Shown in pieces: positions 54,101 to 62,743 of a stretch of 64,000 nt of DNA. Below the pieces are notes generated by a model. That model had not been told where the DNA came from. It was given only the letters and a program-made list of their open reading frames with translations, and ran no database searches. The position numbers were made by a program, and so were the translations under genes. Origin of the DNA: Salinisphaera shabanensis E1L3A (GTDB lineage: Bacteria > Pseudomonadota > Gammaproteobacteria > Nevskiales > Salinisphaeraceae); assembly GCF_000215955.2 (NCBI RefSeq), contig NZ_AFNV02000012.1:1-64000 (forward strand), read 5' to 3'. The number at the start of each line of letters is the position of its first letter. The first letter of the stretch is position 1.

Positions 54101-54574
54101 ATGACACCCGCGACTCAACTTCTGGACGAACAGAACGTCCCCTACCAGCTGCATCAGTACGAGCACACCACCGCCCATAGCGATTACGGCATCGACGCCT
54201 CGCAACAGCTCGGCGTCGCGCCCGAGCAGGTGTTCAAGACGCTGGTCGCCGAACTCGACAACCACGCACTCGTGGTGGCCATCGTGCCCGTCTCCGGGCG
54301 GCTGCACATGAAAAGCCTCGCGGCTGCCGCGCATGCCAAGAAAGCCTTCATGGCCGACCGCGCGAAGGTCGAAAAGACCACGGGCTACGTGCTTGGCGGC
54401 GTCAGCCCGCTGGGCCAGAAGAAGGCGCTGGCCAGCTTCATCGACGAGTCCGCGATTGCATTCGACACGATCTTCATCAGCGGTGGCCGGCGCGGACTGG
54501 AAATCGAGATCGCGCCGTTCGCCCTGGCCGAGGCGATCGACGCGGGCTTTGTCGCCATCGCCGATACTGCGTAG
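54101..54574 (+). CDS. ybaK: Cys-tRNA(Pro) deacylase YbaK/EbsC
   Basis: A 157-residue YbaK-family editing protein that removes cysteine from mischarged tRNA(Pro). It begins with TPATQLLDEQNVPYQLHQYEH, then LGVAPEQVFKTLVAEL, MKSLAAAAHAKKAFMAD with the conserved Lys, TGYVLGGVSPLGQKKALASFID, and ISGGRRGLEIEIAP. These match the YbaK/EbsC pattern closely. The gene stands alone between the toxin and ligD; no proS is nearby. Confidence 0.93.
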   Translation: MTPATQLLDEQNVPYQLHQYEHTTAHSDYGIDASQQLGVAPEQVFKTLVAELDNHALVVAIVPVSGRLHMKSLAAAAHAKKAFMADRAKVEKTTGYVLGGVSPLGQKKALASFIDESAIAFDTIFISGGRRGLEIEIAPFALAEAIDAGFVAIADTA

Positions 54575-54583
54575 TCCGCCGCA

Positions 54584-54599
54584 TGGCAGCTAGCTGCCA
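54584..54599. promoter_or_regulatory. 16-bp perfect palindrome before ligD
   Basis: TGGCAGCTAGCTGCCA is a perfect palindrome between the ybaK stop and the ligD start. No T run follows, so a terminator is unlikely to be strong; an operator for the end-joining genes is possible. Confidence 0.4.
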
Positions 54600-54679
54600 G
54601 CCTGCTATGGTCGACCCCAGAATTTTCGGCCACGACGCCTGCTCATGCGTTGTCGTTTGACCTGTCCTGCGAGCTTGGC

Positions 54680-57220
54680 GTGAGCCGGCTCGACGACTAC
54701 CGCAACAAGCGCGATTTCACCCGCAGCCGCGAACCCGCGGGCGACGATCACAGTCCCGCCAGCGAGTGGCCGCGCTTTGTCGTGCACAAGCACGCCGCCT
54801 CGCATCTGCATTTCGACCTGCGCCTGGAAGAAGACGGTGTGCTGCGCAGCTGGGCGCTGCCCAAGGGCCCGAGCCTGAAACCGGGCGAAAAACGCCTTGC
54901 CGTTGCAGTCGAGGATCACCCGCTCGACTACGGCGATTTCGAAGGCACGATCCCGAAAAAACAGTACGGCGGCGGCACGGTCATGATCTGGGACGCCGGC
55001 CTGTGGCGCGAAACCAGCCAACGCAAGAAAGACCGCATCGATTTCGAACTCGCCGGCGAAAAACTGGCCGGGCATTGGACGCTTGCCCAGATGGGTGGCA
55101 AGGCCGGGGACGGCGGCAAGAACTGGCTGCTCATCAAGCGCCGCGACAAGCACCAACCCATCGACGAACCCGACGAGGCCGATACGAGTGTGGCCACCGG
55201 CCGCACGATGGCCGAAATCGCCGACGGCGCGGCCGCCAACCACGAACCACAAACGCCTGCCCCCACGCTCGATCTCGACCCCGGCGCGCTCCACGGCGCC
55301 CGTAAACGCGCGCTGGCCCGCACGCCCAAGCCGCGGCTGGCTACCTTGTCGGACAAAGCCCCCGCCGGCGACGACTGGCTGCACGAAATCAAGTTCGACG
55401 GCTATCGCATCCTCGCGCGCCTGGAGAACGGGCGCGCAACGCTGCTCACCCGCAACGGCAAGGACTGGACCGAGCGCTTCGGGGCCACGCGCCGCGCCGT
55501 CGAAGCCCTGCCCATCGATCACGCCCTACTCGACGGCGAAATCGTCGCCCTCGATCGCGACGGCATCAGCCGCTTCGGCCCACTCCAGGATGCCATCGCC
55601 AACCGTCGTACCGACCGGCTCGTCTACCAGGTGTTCGACCTGCTCCACGCCGGCGAGCACGACCTAAAAAAGGTCGCGCTGGTCGAACGCAAACGCCTGC
55701 TCCAAAAGCTCTGCGACGCGGCCGAGGCCAACCGGGCGCTGCGCTATACCGACCATATCCAGGGCCAGGGCCCGGCGTTTTTCGAACAGGCCAGCGCGAG
55801 CGGGCTGGAAGGCATCATCAGCAAACGCGCCGACGGCGCCTACAGCGGCGGGCGCAGCAAACAGTGGCGCAAGATCAAGACCAGCCATGACGACAGCTTC
55901 GTGGTCGGCGGCTATACCGAACCTTCGGGCTCGCGTGCCGGCTTCGGCTCGCTGCTGCTCGGCACGTACGACGAGCAGGGCCGCTTCGCCTATGCCGGGC
56001 GGGTCGGCACCGGCTTTTCGGACCTCCAGATCGAAGATATTTCCTCGCGGCTCGACCAACTCGGCGTGTCCAAACGCCCCTTCGTCGAGCCCGTTCCGGA
56101 CGCCGACACCGCCCACTGGGTCCGCCCCGAACTGGTGGTCGACGTCACGTTTACCGAACGCACGGCCAGCGGCGTACTCCGCCACCCCAGCTTTCGCGGC
56201 CTGCGCGAGGATCGCGATGCCGATTCAATCGGCGCCGGCCCGCACGCCGCGCCAGAGCACAACGGCGAATCGACCGGCCCAAAGAAACTGCCCCGCAGCG
56301 AGAACGCCAACCGAAAACGCCGCGCCGTCAAACTCGAAGGCATCCGCCTGACCCACCCGGATCGCGTGGTCTACCCGGAAACCGGGCTCACCAAGATCGA
56401 ACTCGCCCGCTACTTCGTCGCCATCGCGGACTGGATTCTCCCGCATATCGCCGAGCGCCCGCTGTCGCTGCTGCGCTGCCCCGACGGCCAGCACGGTGAA
56501 TGCTTTTTCCAGAAGCACCCGCGGACGGCCTTCCCGGACAGCCTGCCGACCGTCGCCATTGCGGATAAAAAAGCGTCCGACGACACGCAGGATTATGTCT
56601 ATGTACGCGACGCGGCCGACCTGGTCGCCCTCGTTCAAGCCGGCGTGCTGGAAATCCACCCCTGGGGCGCGCGTATCGACAACGTCGAACGCCCCGATCA
56701 GCTCGTCTTCGACCTGGACCCGCATACCGACGTCGAATGGGCGGAAACCTGCCGTATCGCCCGCGACCTGCGTGCCTATCTCGAAGAACTAGAGCTGACC
56801 GCTTTCCTGCGCACCACCGGCGGCAAGGGCCTGCACCTGGTCGTCCCCATCGAACGCCGCACGAACTGGGACGACGCCAAAGCCTTCGCCCGCGCCGTCT
56901 GCCAAACCTTCGCCGCCCGCGAACCCAAACGCCTGACCACGAACATGGCCAAACACAAACGCCGCGGCAAGATATTCCTCGACTACCTGCGTAACGGCCG
57001 CGGCGCGACCGCCATCGCCAGCTACTCGCCCCGCGCCCACGCCACGCCGACCATTGCCGTGCCGATTCGTTGGGACGAGCTGGCCGACCTAAACAGCCCG
57101 GATCACTACGATATTCAGCGCGTACTGCAGCGGCTGCAGAACCTGGAGAAAGATCCCTGGCTTCACCTCGGCGAGGCTAGCAAGCGGATCACCAAAGCGA
57201 TGCAGGATGCGGTCAGTTAA
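54680..57220 (+). CDS. ligD: Three-domain DNA ligase D (phosphoesterase-ligase-polymerase)
   Basis: LigD is the main end-processing and sealing enzyme of bacterial non-homologous end joining. The GTG at 54680 gives MSRLDDYRNKRDF, the usual family start; a TTG at 54650 would add ten atypical residues. In the 846-residue protein, the 3'-phosphoesterase domain has the His/Asp/Arg set in HKHAASHLHFDLRLEEDG (His36, His42, Asp46). The ligase domain has its nucleophile in HEIKFDGYRI (Lys238). The polymerase domain has the Asp678/Asp680 pair in VFDLDPH and TTGGKGLHLVVP. All motifs appear intact. Domain order is that of Pseudomonas LigD. Confidence 0.95.
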   Translation: MSRLDDYRNKRDFTRSREPAGDDHSPASEWPRFVVHKHAASHLHFDLRLEEDGVLRSWALPKGPSLKPGEKRLAVAVEDHPLDYGDFEGTIPKKQYGGGTVMIWDAGLWRETSQRKKDRIDFELAGEKLAGHWTLAQMGGKAGDGGKNWLLIKRRDKHQPIDEPDEADTSVATGRTMAEIADGAAANHEPQTPAPTLDLDPGALHGARKRALARTPKPRLATLSDKAPAGDDWLHEIKFDGYRILARLENGRATLLTRNGKDWTERFGATRRAVEALPIDHALLDGEIVALDRDGISRFGPLQDAIANRRTDRLVYQVFDLLHAGEHDLKKVALVERKRLLQKLCDAAEANRALRYTDHIQGQGPAFFEQASASGLEGIISKRADGAYSGGRSKQWRKIKTSHDDSFVVGGYTEPSGSRAGFGSLLLGTYDEQGRFAYAGRVGTGFSDLQIEDISSRLDQLGVSKRPFVEPVPDADTAHWVRPELVVDVTFTERTASGVLRHPSFRGLREDRDADSIGAGPHAAPEHNGESTGPKKLPRSENANRKRRAVKLEGIRLTHPDRVVYPETGLTKIELARYFVAIADWILPHIAERPLSLLRCPDGQHGECFFQKHPRTAFPDSLPTVAIADKKASDDTQDYVYVRDAADLVALVQAGVLEIHPWGARIDNVERPDQLVFDLDPHTDVEWAETCRIARDLRAYLEELELTAFLRTTGGKGLHLVVPIERRTNWDDAKAFARAVCQTFAAREPKRLTTNMAKHKRRGKIFLDYLRNGRGATAIASYSPRAHATPTIAVPIRWDELADLNSPDHYDIQRVLQRLQNLEKDPWLHLGEASKRITKAMQDAVS

Positions 57221-57265
57221 AGAGGCTAACGACGGCTTCGGCGGCCAGTCCTTGCTGGAAATTAT

Positions 57266-57305
57266 CCGCAAATGAACGCGAATTAACGCGAATTAACGCG
57301 AATTG
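57266..57305 (+). repeat. Short repeat with three tandem AACGCGAATT units (left copy)
   Basis: TCCGCAAATG is followed by three exact head-to-tail copies of AACGCGAATT. A related copy lies inverted at 59134-59164. The two share the first 15 bases exactly and bracket the toxin-antitoxin and membrane-protein genes. This looks like a dispersed intergenic repeat family that I have met in several bacteria. Confidence 0.8.
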
Positions 57306-57488
57306 GTTCCAGCGTTCGGAAGGGCTCCGTAGCAAGGTTCGAACTCTGAGGCTGTATCTGTATCGCGACGATCGGACGGTGCCAAACGCACCGTCGACGT
57401 CGAGACAGATAAATCGAGCCACCGAACACGGATGACCAGACCGTTACCGGACTTCCCAGCGCCTTGTCTACCGCACCACCCGGGATTA

Positions 57489-57506
57489 AACTAACTTAAC
57501 TTAGTT
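57489..57506 (+). promoter_or_regulatory. Candidate operator of the VapBC-type module
   Basis: The inverted repeat AACTAACTTAACTTAGTT has perfect 6-bp arms around a 6-bp spacer, and the flanks extend the symmetry. It ends 15 bp before the antitoxin ATG, the place where antitoxins of this type bind to repress their own operon. Confidence 0.55.
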
Positions 57507-57521
57507 CAACCGGAGCACGGC

Positions 57522-57767
57522 ATGAACACCTTCAATATCCACGAAGCCAAAACCCATCTCTCACGCCTTATCGAAGACGCTGCAAACGGTGAGCCCTTCA
57601 TTATTGCCAAGGCCGGCAAGCCGCTGGTGAAAGTCAGCGCCCTAACAGCCTTCGACGATAAAACGCCTTCGCGCATCGGCTTCATGGCCGGCGAGTTCGA
57701 CGTGCCCGATGACTTCAACGAGCTGGGTAAGGAAGCTATCGAAGACACGTTCTACGACCAATCGTGA
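57522..57767 (+). CDS. Phd/YefM-family antitoxin (VapB-like)
   Basis: An 81-residue antitoxin. The N-terminal DNA-binding half reads MNTFNIHEAKTHLSRLIEDA and GEPFIIAKAGKPLVKVSAL, the Phd/YefM signature. The C-terminal half (MAGEFDVPDDFNELGKEAIEDTFYD) is the acidic toxin-binding tail common in Phd antitoxins paired with PIN toxins. The stop overlaps the toxin GTG start. It is the first gene in the segment between ligD and the Ku genes. Confidence 0.93.
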   Translation: MNTFNIHEAKTHLSRLIEDAANGEPFIIAKAGKPLVKVSALTAFDDKTPSRIGFMAGEFDVPDDFNELGKEAIEDTFYDQS

Positions 57768-58150
57768 TCTTCCTGCTGGATACACACCTGCTGCTCTGGG
57801 CCGCCGCCGGTTCTAACCGGCTACCGCCAAGAGCGGCCGACCTCATTCAGGATGAAGCAAACCAGCTGCTATTCAGCGCTGCCAGCATATGGGAAGTAGC
57901 GATCAAGGCCGGACTCAATCGGCCCGACTTCAAGGTTTCCGCTGGACGGCTCCGCCGCGCCCTGTTCGAGAACGGCTACGACGAACTGCCAATCAGCGGC
58001 CGCCATGCCGCCGCCATCGCTAATCTGCCCGATATTCACAAAGATCCGTTCGATCGAATCCTGGTGGCACAGGCGCAGGTCGAAGACCTGACGCTGTGTA
58101 CCAGTGATAGTGTCTTGACGAGCTATCCGGGCAGTATCGAGCTGTTTTAG
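57764..58150 (+). CDS. PIN-domain toxin (VapC-like)
   Basis: A 128-residue PIN-domain ribonuclease toxin with GTG start. The catalytic acidic residues are in LLDTHLLLW (Asp6), SIWEVAIKAG (Glu), DPFDRILVAQA and LCTSDSVL (Asp), the usual order for VapC proteins that cut tRNA or rRNA. Partner of the Phd-type antitoxin that it overlaps by 4 bp. All expected acidic positions are there, so it is probably active. Confidence 0.93.
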   Translation: MIFLLDTHLLLWAAAGSNRLPPRAADLIQDEANQLLFSAASIWEVAIKAGLNRPDFKVSAGRLRRALFENGYDELPISGRHAAAIANLPDIHKDPFDRILVAQAQVEDLTLCTSDSVLTSYPGSIELF

Positions 58151-58225
58151 CCATACCTATTAGAGAATTGCTCAATTGCTCGAGGGAAGGGAGAAGTGTC
58201 TGTCCCCTTTAGGTCCCAAGAAAAG

Positions 58226-58903
58226 TCACAGGCTTGACGCTAAATCGCTAACGAGTTGACTAGCAAGCAAGATAAGACCTAGAGAACCGGGTATCACTGC
58301 GGCTATCCAAAAGCCGAATCGTGTGTTGGCGATCGCACGTGAATTGGTGAATCTTTCAAACCACCCGCTCTTCCGGGAGTCGACGAACTCTTCTACTGTC
58401 GAAAAACTCATTTTCGCATGCTTTCTCAATGCGAACGACAATGCAGTTGCACGCGCAGACTCCCATGTGATGAACGCCACCGCTGAGATAAGCATAGATA
58501 GTGCAGCAAGCGTGGCTAGTACATGATGAGCCGAGGTCGTCAAGTTCCAAAGACCAAAGAATGCGGCGTAGCCCGCAAGCTGAACACCGCGGAAATAGTG
58601 GTCTGCATTCTTGAACGTCTGTTCAACAAATTTCTTGTGTGCATCTAGGTTGCGCTGTTCTGTTTCGCGCTCCTTCGCTTGGTCGGCACGTTCACGCTCT
58701 ATTGCTTTTATACGAGATTGCTCTTGAGCTGCGGCGACGAACAAGTTCGGTTTTGCTAGCGCGCCAGCGATGAAGTTGTAACTATCCTCGAGAATGTTCG
58801 AGAGTCGGCGTTTCTCGCTCGAGGTTAACTCGGCTCCATCGTTGAGGGCCTGGAGAAAAGGATAGATCGCGCGTTGTAGTTCTTCGCCGGAAAGCTCGCT
58901 CAT
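58226..58903 (-). CDS. Hypothetical coiled-coil membrane protein in an AT-richer segment
   Basis: No family recognised. With the ATG at 58903 the product has 225 residues: an N-terminal soluble part (LSGEELQRAIYPFLQAL), a strongly charged coiled coil (AIERERADQAKERETEQRNLDAHKK), and three or four membrane helices (GVQLAGYAAFFGLWNL, LATLAALSMLISAVAFITW, FWIAAVIPGSLGLILLASQLV). The gene is visibly AT-richer than the neighbouring ligD and Ku genes and uses AT-ending codons, a sign of recent acquisition. It is opposite in strand to the toxin-antitoxin pair beside it. An upstream ATG (58996) is less convincing. Confidence 0.75.
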   Translation of the reverse strand: MSELSGEELQRAIYPFLQALNDGAELTSSEKRRLSNILEDSYNFIAGALAKPNLFVAAAQEQSRIKAIERERADQAKERETEQRNLDAHKKFVEQTFKNADHYFRGVQLAGYAAFFGLWNLTTSAHHVLATLAALSMLISAVAFITWESARATALSFALRKHAKMSFSTVEEFVDSRKSGWFERFTNSRAIANTRFGFWIAAVIPGSLGLILLASQLVSDLASSL

Positions 58904-59133
58904 GAACTGGCCCCAAAAAAGTTTGCCACCTATCGTAGGTGCAATCGACTCTCCAAGAGTCCGCAATATGGAGAAAATCCAAGTCTCGCATAGCATGCGA
59001 CGCCATAGCTGACCCCGGTTACAAATAATACTAACGTGCAGATACAGCCCAACAAACGCGAGTTCCGCATCTCATGGGCGCCACCGCCCCCTCCCCCACA
59101 ACGTCCCTTCAGCACCCCAACCTAGTCTCAAAT

Positions 59134-59164
59134 AAATTCGCGTCCATCTGCGTTCATTTGCGGA
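59134..59164 (-). repeat. Short repeat, right copy, inverted relative to 57266-57305
   Basis: On the minus strand this starts with the same 15 bases, TCCGCAAATGAACGC, as the left copy and ends in ACGCGAATTT. It lies 67 bp before the first Ku gene. The pair forms an inverted repeat around the 1.9-kb segment. Confidence 0.8.
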
Positions 59165-59231
59165 CTGTGTCTTCCCCGGTTTTCCGTCATAGTCAGTTGA
59201 AAGCCTTCCCGGCCAACAGCGAGACGAGCCC

Positions 59232-60008
59232 ATGACCGCCCGAGCGATGTGGAAAGGTGCGATTCATTTCGGCGGCATGCGCGTGCCGGTGAAGTTCTAT
59301 GCGGCGGTGGCCGACAAGAGCGTGCATTTCCGGCTGCTGCATGAGAAAGACCAGGTGCCGGTGAAGCAGGCGATGGTGAATCCGGAAACGGATGACGTGG
59401 TCGCCCAGTCCGAGGCGCAGTATGCGTATGTGACCGAGGATCATGACTGGGTGGTGCTCGACGAAGAGGACTTCGACGCGATCGAGCCGGAGGCCTCTCG
59501 CGAGATCGATATCCTGCATTTTCTGCCGGCGGGGGTGATCGACCATCGTTGGTATCTGCGCCCCTACTATCTCGGCCCGGACGGGGACGAGGCGAGCTAT
59601 GGCGCGCTCATCAAAGCGCTCGAACAGACCGGCCGCGAAGGCGTGGCCCGCTGGGTGATGCGCAAGAAGACCTACGTGGGCGCACTGCGGCTGTACCACG
59701 GCTATCCGGTGATGGTGTCGTTGCGCCATGACGGCGAAGTCGTGTCCATCGACGAGTTGAAGGCGCCGAGCGGGCGCAAGCTCGATGACAAGGAACAGGA
59801 CATGGCGGCGCAGCTCATCGACATGCTCGCCGAGGATTTCGACCCGGCGGACTACGAGAACAGCCACCGCGAACGCATTCTCGATCTCATCGAGACCAAA
59901 CGACGCGGCGAGAGCGTCAAGCTCACGCCGATCAAGCAGCGCGAGCCGTCGGACAACGTGGCCGAGGCCCTGGAAGCCAGCCTGAAGCGCGAGCGCAAGA
60001 GTGCCTAA
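59232..60008 (+). CDS. ku: Ku homodimer DNA-end-binding protein, first copy
   Basis: Bacterial Ku binds double-strand ends and recruits LigD. This 258-residue copy has the family start RAMWKGAIHFGGMRVPVKFYAA, the core WVVLDEEDFDAIEPEASREIDI, YYLGPDGDEASYGALIKAL and a helical end with HRERILDLIETKRRG. A GAGACGAG ribosome site precedes it. It is the shorter of two Ku proteins and overlaps the second gene by 8 bp. The basic C-terminal tail typical of many Ku proteins is short here. Confidence 0.95.
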   Translation: MTARAMWKGAIHFGGMRVPVKFYAAVADKSVHFRLLHEKDQVPVKQAMVNPETDDVVAQSEAQYAYVTEDHDWVVLDEEDFDAIEPEASREIDILHFLPAGVIDHRWYLRPYYLGPDGDEASYGALIKALEQTGREGVARWVMRKKTYVGALRLYHGYPVMVSLRHDGEVVSIDELKAPSGRKLDDKEQDMAAQLIDMLAEDFDPADYENSHRERILDLIETKRRGESVKLTPIKQREPSDNVAEALEASLKRERKSA

Positions 60009-61068
60009 GCAAAAGCAGGACGACAAAGACGACAAGGACTACCACGAGGCCGAGCACCACGGCCCGCGCCCGTTCTGGTCCGGCACGATCACCTTCGGGC
60101 TGGTGAGCCTGCCGGTGAGCCTGTACGTGGCCACGCGCTCCAAGCGCGTGAAGCTGCGTATGGTTGATCACGACGGCGAGCCGCTGGCCAAGCGCTATTT
60201 CTGCCCGGCCGAGGAGATCGCGCTGGAATCCGACGAGATCGTGCGCGGCTACGAGGTCGAGAAAGACCAGTTCGTGGTGGTGGAAAACGAGGAGCTCGAC
60301 GCCATTGCCCCGGAGAAATCGCAGGAGATCGACCTGCGCCGTTTCGTGCCGGTGGACCAGATCGATCCGATGTTCTTCCAGCGCGCCTACTTCCTGGCGC
60401 CGAACCAGGGCGCGATCAAGCCCTACCGGCTTCTGGCCCAGAGCATGGAAGACAGCGAGCGGGCGGGCATTGCCACCTGCGTGATCCGCGGCAAGGAATA
60501 CCTGCTGGCGATTTTGTCGCACCAGGGCATTCTGCGGGCCGAGATTCTGCGGTTTGCCGAGGAGCTGCGCACCCCGGCCGATATCGGCCTGCCCGAGTCG
60601 ATCGATGCCGATAACGACCTCACGAAGAAGATGGTCAAGTCGATCGAGGCGAACGGGCGCAAGACTCTGGATCGCGACGCACTCACCGATGTGCGCTCGG
60701 AACGTATTCGCGAGCGCGTGGACGACAAGCTCGAAGCCGACGAGGACGTGATCCACGAGGCCGAAGACGACGATATCGAGGATGCCGACAGCGACGAAGA
60801 GCCGGTCGATCTCATGGCCGTGCTCAAGCAGAGCCTGGAACAAAAGAGCGGCGACTCGGGCAGCGACAAGCACAAGAAAAATAACGGGAAGAAGCGCAAG
60901 AGCAAGCCGCGGAAATCGAAGAAGAAAGCGCAGAAAAAGAGCGGCGGCGACCAACCAAGCACCGATATGACGCGCGATGAGCTCTACGATCGCGCCCAGC
61001 AGCTGGATATCCCGGGACGTAGCCGTATGACTAAAGAAGAACTCGCTGCCGCGATCAACGACGCCTGA
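60001..61068 (+). CDS. ku: Ku DNA-end-binding protein, second copy, with Lys-rich and SAP/Rho_N-like tail
   Basis: A second, divergent Ku of 355 residues with GTG start. The core has PFWSGTITFGLVSLPVSLYVAT, FVVVENEELDAIAPEKSQEIDLRRFV, and YFLAPNQGAIKPYRLLAQ. After about residue 255 the protein turns acidic, then strongly Lys-rich (DKHKKNNGKKRKSKPRKSKK). It ends in a small helical domain, TRDELYDRAQQLDIPGRSRMTKEELAAAI, resembling SAP or Rho N-terminal DNA-binding motifs. This tail is likely an extra DNA contact. The 8-bp overlap suggests fixed co-expression with the first Ku. Confidence 0.95.
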   Translation: MPKQKQDDKDDKDYHEAEHHGPRPFWSGTITFGLVSLPVSLYVATRSKRVKLRMVDHDGEPLAKRYFCPAEEIALESDEIVRGYEVEKDQFVVVENEELDAIAPEKSQEIDLRRFVPVDQIDPMFFQRAYFLAPNQGAIKPYRLLAQSMEDSERAGIATCVIRGKEYLLAILSHQGILRAEILRFAEELRTPADIGLPESIDADNDLTKKMVKSIEANGRKTLDRDALTDVRSERIRERVDDKLEADEDVIHEAEDDDIEDADSDEEPVDLMAVLKQSLEQKSGDSGSDKHKKNNGKKRKSKPRKSKKKAQKKSGGDQPSTDMTRDELYDRAQQLDIPGRSRMTKEELAAAINDA

Positions 61069-61312
61069 AAAAGCAAGAAGAAAACCCTTGTATTTTTATC
61101 GAGTTACGGACGCATAAAATCGGCGCCCATAGTCACCCAGTATCAATCGGCCCCATCGGCACGAAAACTGCGTTTGCCTGCGCCCTGGAACGGACTACGC
61201 TGGTAGCCAGGGGGCGCCCGCACCGACGACGGCTTGCGGGCCGAGCCGTTGGCAGGCCGGATTCCAACGCAATCAAGACAACAACAAGTACATCGATAAA
61301 ACAGGGGGCTTC

Positions 61313-62743
61313 ATGACGGCCGATCAGATTGGTTTTTCCTTACTCATGCTGGCGATTTTGCTATACGCCGGCAAATGGGTACGTATGCACTGGGGGCCGG
61401 CCCAGAAGCTGTTTCTGCCGGCCTCGATTCTGGCCGGCGCCATCGGGCTGATTCTCGGGCCCGGCGTACTCGGCGCCATCGCGGCTGCGGTAGGCGGCGA
61501 AGACGCGGCCATGGCACAGGGCGTGATTCCCGAATCAATGCTCTCGATCTGGAGTGACCTGCCGGGACTTTTGATCAACGTGGTGTTCGCCACGCTGCTG
61601 CTCGGCGTGCCGCTCCCCAACTTCAACCGGGTGTGGAGCCTGGCGGGGCCGCAGCTCGCGTTCGGCATTACGCTTGGCGCGGGTCAATACGTGATCGGCA
61701 TTCTCATCGCCGCGCTCGTTCTGGCTCCGTTTTTCGGCGTGCCGATCATGGCCGGCGCGCTCATCGAAATCGGCTTCGAAGGCGGCCACGGTACGGCGGC
61801 CGGCCTGCAAGGCACGTTCGCAGAACTCGGTTTCGCCGACGGCGCCGACCTGGCCGTTGGCATGGCGACGGTCGGCGTGGTCTCGGGCATCGTGTTCGGC
61901 ATCATCCTGATCAACTGGGGCGTACGTAGCGGCAAGAGCGCGGTGCTCGACAAAAGCGTCGACAGCATTCCGCACGACCAGCGCCGCGGTCTGGTCGCCC
62001 ATGATGATCGCCCGGTATCGGCCGGCAACATGACGGTGCGCTCGGAGTCGATCGAACCGCTGACGCTGCATTTCAGCTTCGTCGCCATGGCCATTCTGGT
62101 GGGCCTGGGCATTCTCGAGGCCATGAGCTGGGTCGAAAGCGTGACCTGGGGTGCGGGTGAAAACGGCGTCGAACTATTGAGCGCGGTGCCGCTGTTCCCC
62201 TTGGCCATGATCGGTGGCCTGGTCGTACAGCAATTGCTCACCCGCTTCGACAAGCACAACCTGCTCGATCGCGACCTGATGGTGCGTATCCAGGGGTTCG
62301 CGCTGGATCTGCTCATTGCGGCGGCCATCGCCAGCCTGTCGCTGACCGTGATCGCCGATCATTGGGCGGCTTTCCTGATGCTCGGCCTGGCCGGCATCGC
62401 CTGGAACGTGGGCATGTTCCTGTGGCTCGCACCGCGGGTCATCCCGAAGTACTGGTTCGAGCGCGGCATTGGCGATATCGGCCAGTCCATGGGTGTGACC
62501 GCCACCGGCCTGATCCTCATGAAGATCGCCGATCCGGACAACAAAACGCCCGCCTACGAGGCCTTCGGCTACAAGCAGATGGTGTTCGAGCCGTTCTTCG
62601 GCGGCGGCCTCGTCACCGGCCTGGCCTTGCCCATCATCTACAACTTCGGCCCCTGGCCGTTCTTTGGGGTGATGCTGGCGCTGGTGGTGTTGGGCATCGG
62701 CTCCGGGCTGCTCTACTTCGGGCGCTTGAAGCAGGACTACTAG
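61313..62743 (+). CDS. Sodium/glutamate symporter family protein (GltS-like)
   Basis: A 476-residue transporter with about ten to twelve helices and a long internal loop. It matches the ESS (GltS) family by the duplicated pore motifs: IEIGFEGGHGTAAGLQGTFAELGF in the first half and FERGIGDIGQSMGVTATGLILMKI in the second. E. coli GltS takes up glutamate with sodium; this protein is longer, so the true substrate is not certain. It follows the second Ku gene by 244 bp with no visible gene between, and has no evident link to repair. Confidence 0.85.
   Translation: MTADQIGFSLLMLAILLYAGKWVRMHWGPAQKLFLPASILAGAIGLILGPGVLGAIAAAVGGEDAAMAQGVIPESMLSIWSDLPGLLINVVFATLLLGVPLPNFNRVWSLAGPQLAFGITLGAGQYVIGILIAALVLAPFFGVPIMAGALIEIGFEGGHGTAAGLQGTFAELGFADGADLAVGMATVGVVSGIVFGIILINWGVRSGKSAVLDKSVDSIPHDQRRGLVAHDDRPVSAGNMTVRSESIEPLTLHFSFVAMAILVGLGILEAMSWVESVTWGAGENGVELLSAVPLFPLAMIGGLVVQQLLTRFDKHNLLDRDLMVRIQGFALDLLIAAAIASLSLTVIADHWAAFLMLGLAGIAWNVGMFLWLAPRVIPKYWFERGIGDIGQSMGVTATGLILMKIADPDNKTPAYEAFGYKQMVFEPFFGGGLVTGLALPIIYNFGPWPFFGVMLALVVLGIGSGLLYFGRLKQDY

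Noticed and set aside
57320-57420. tRNA-like GGTTCGAAC box after the left repeat
   Set aside because: The box is isolated; no acceptor, D or anticodon arms fold around it.
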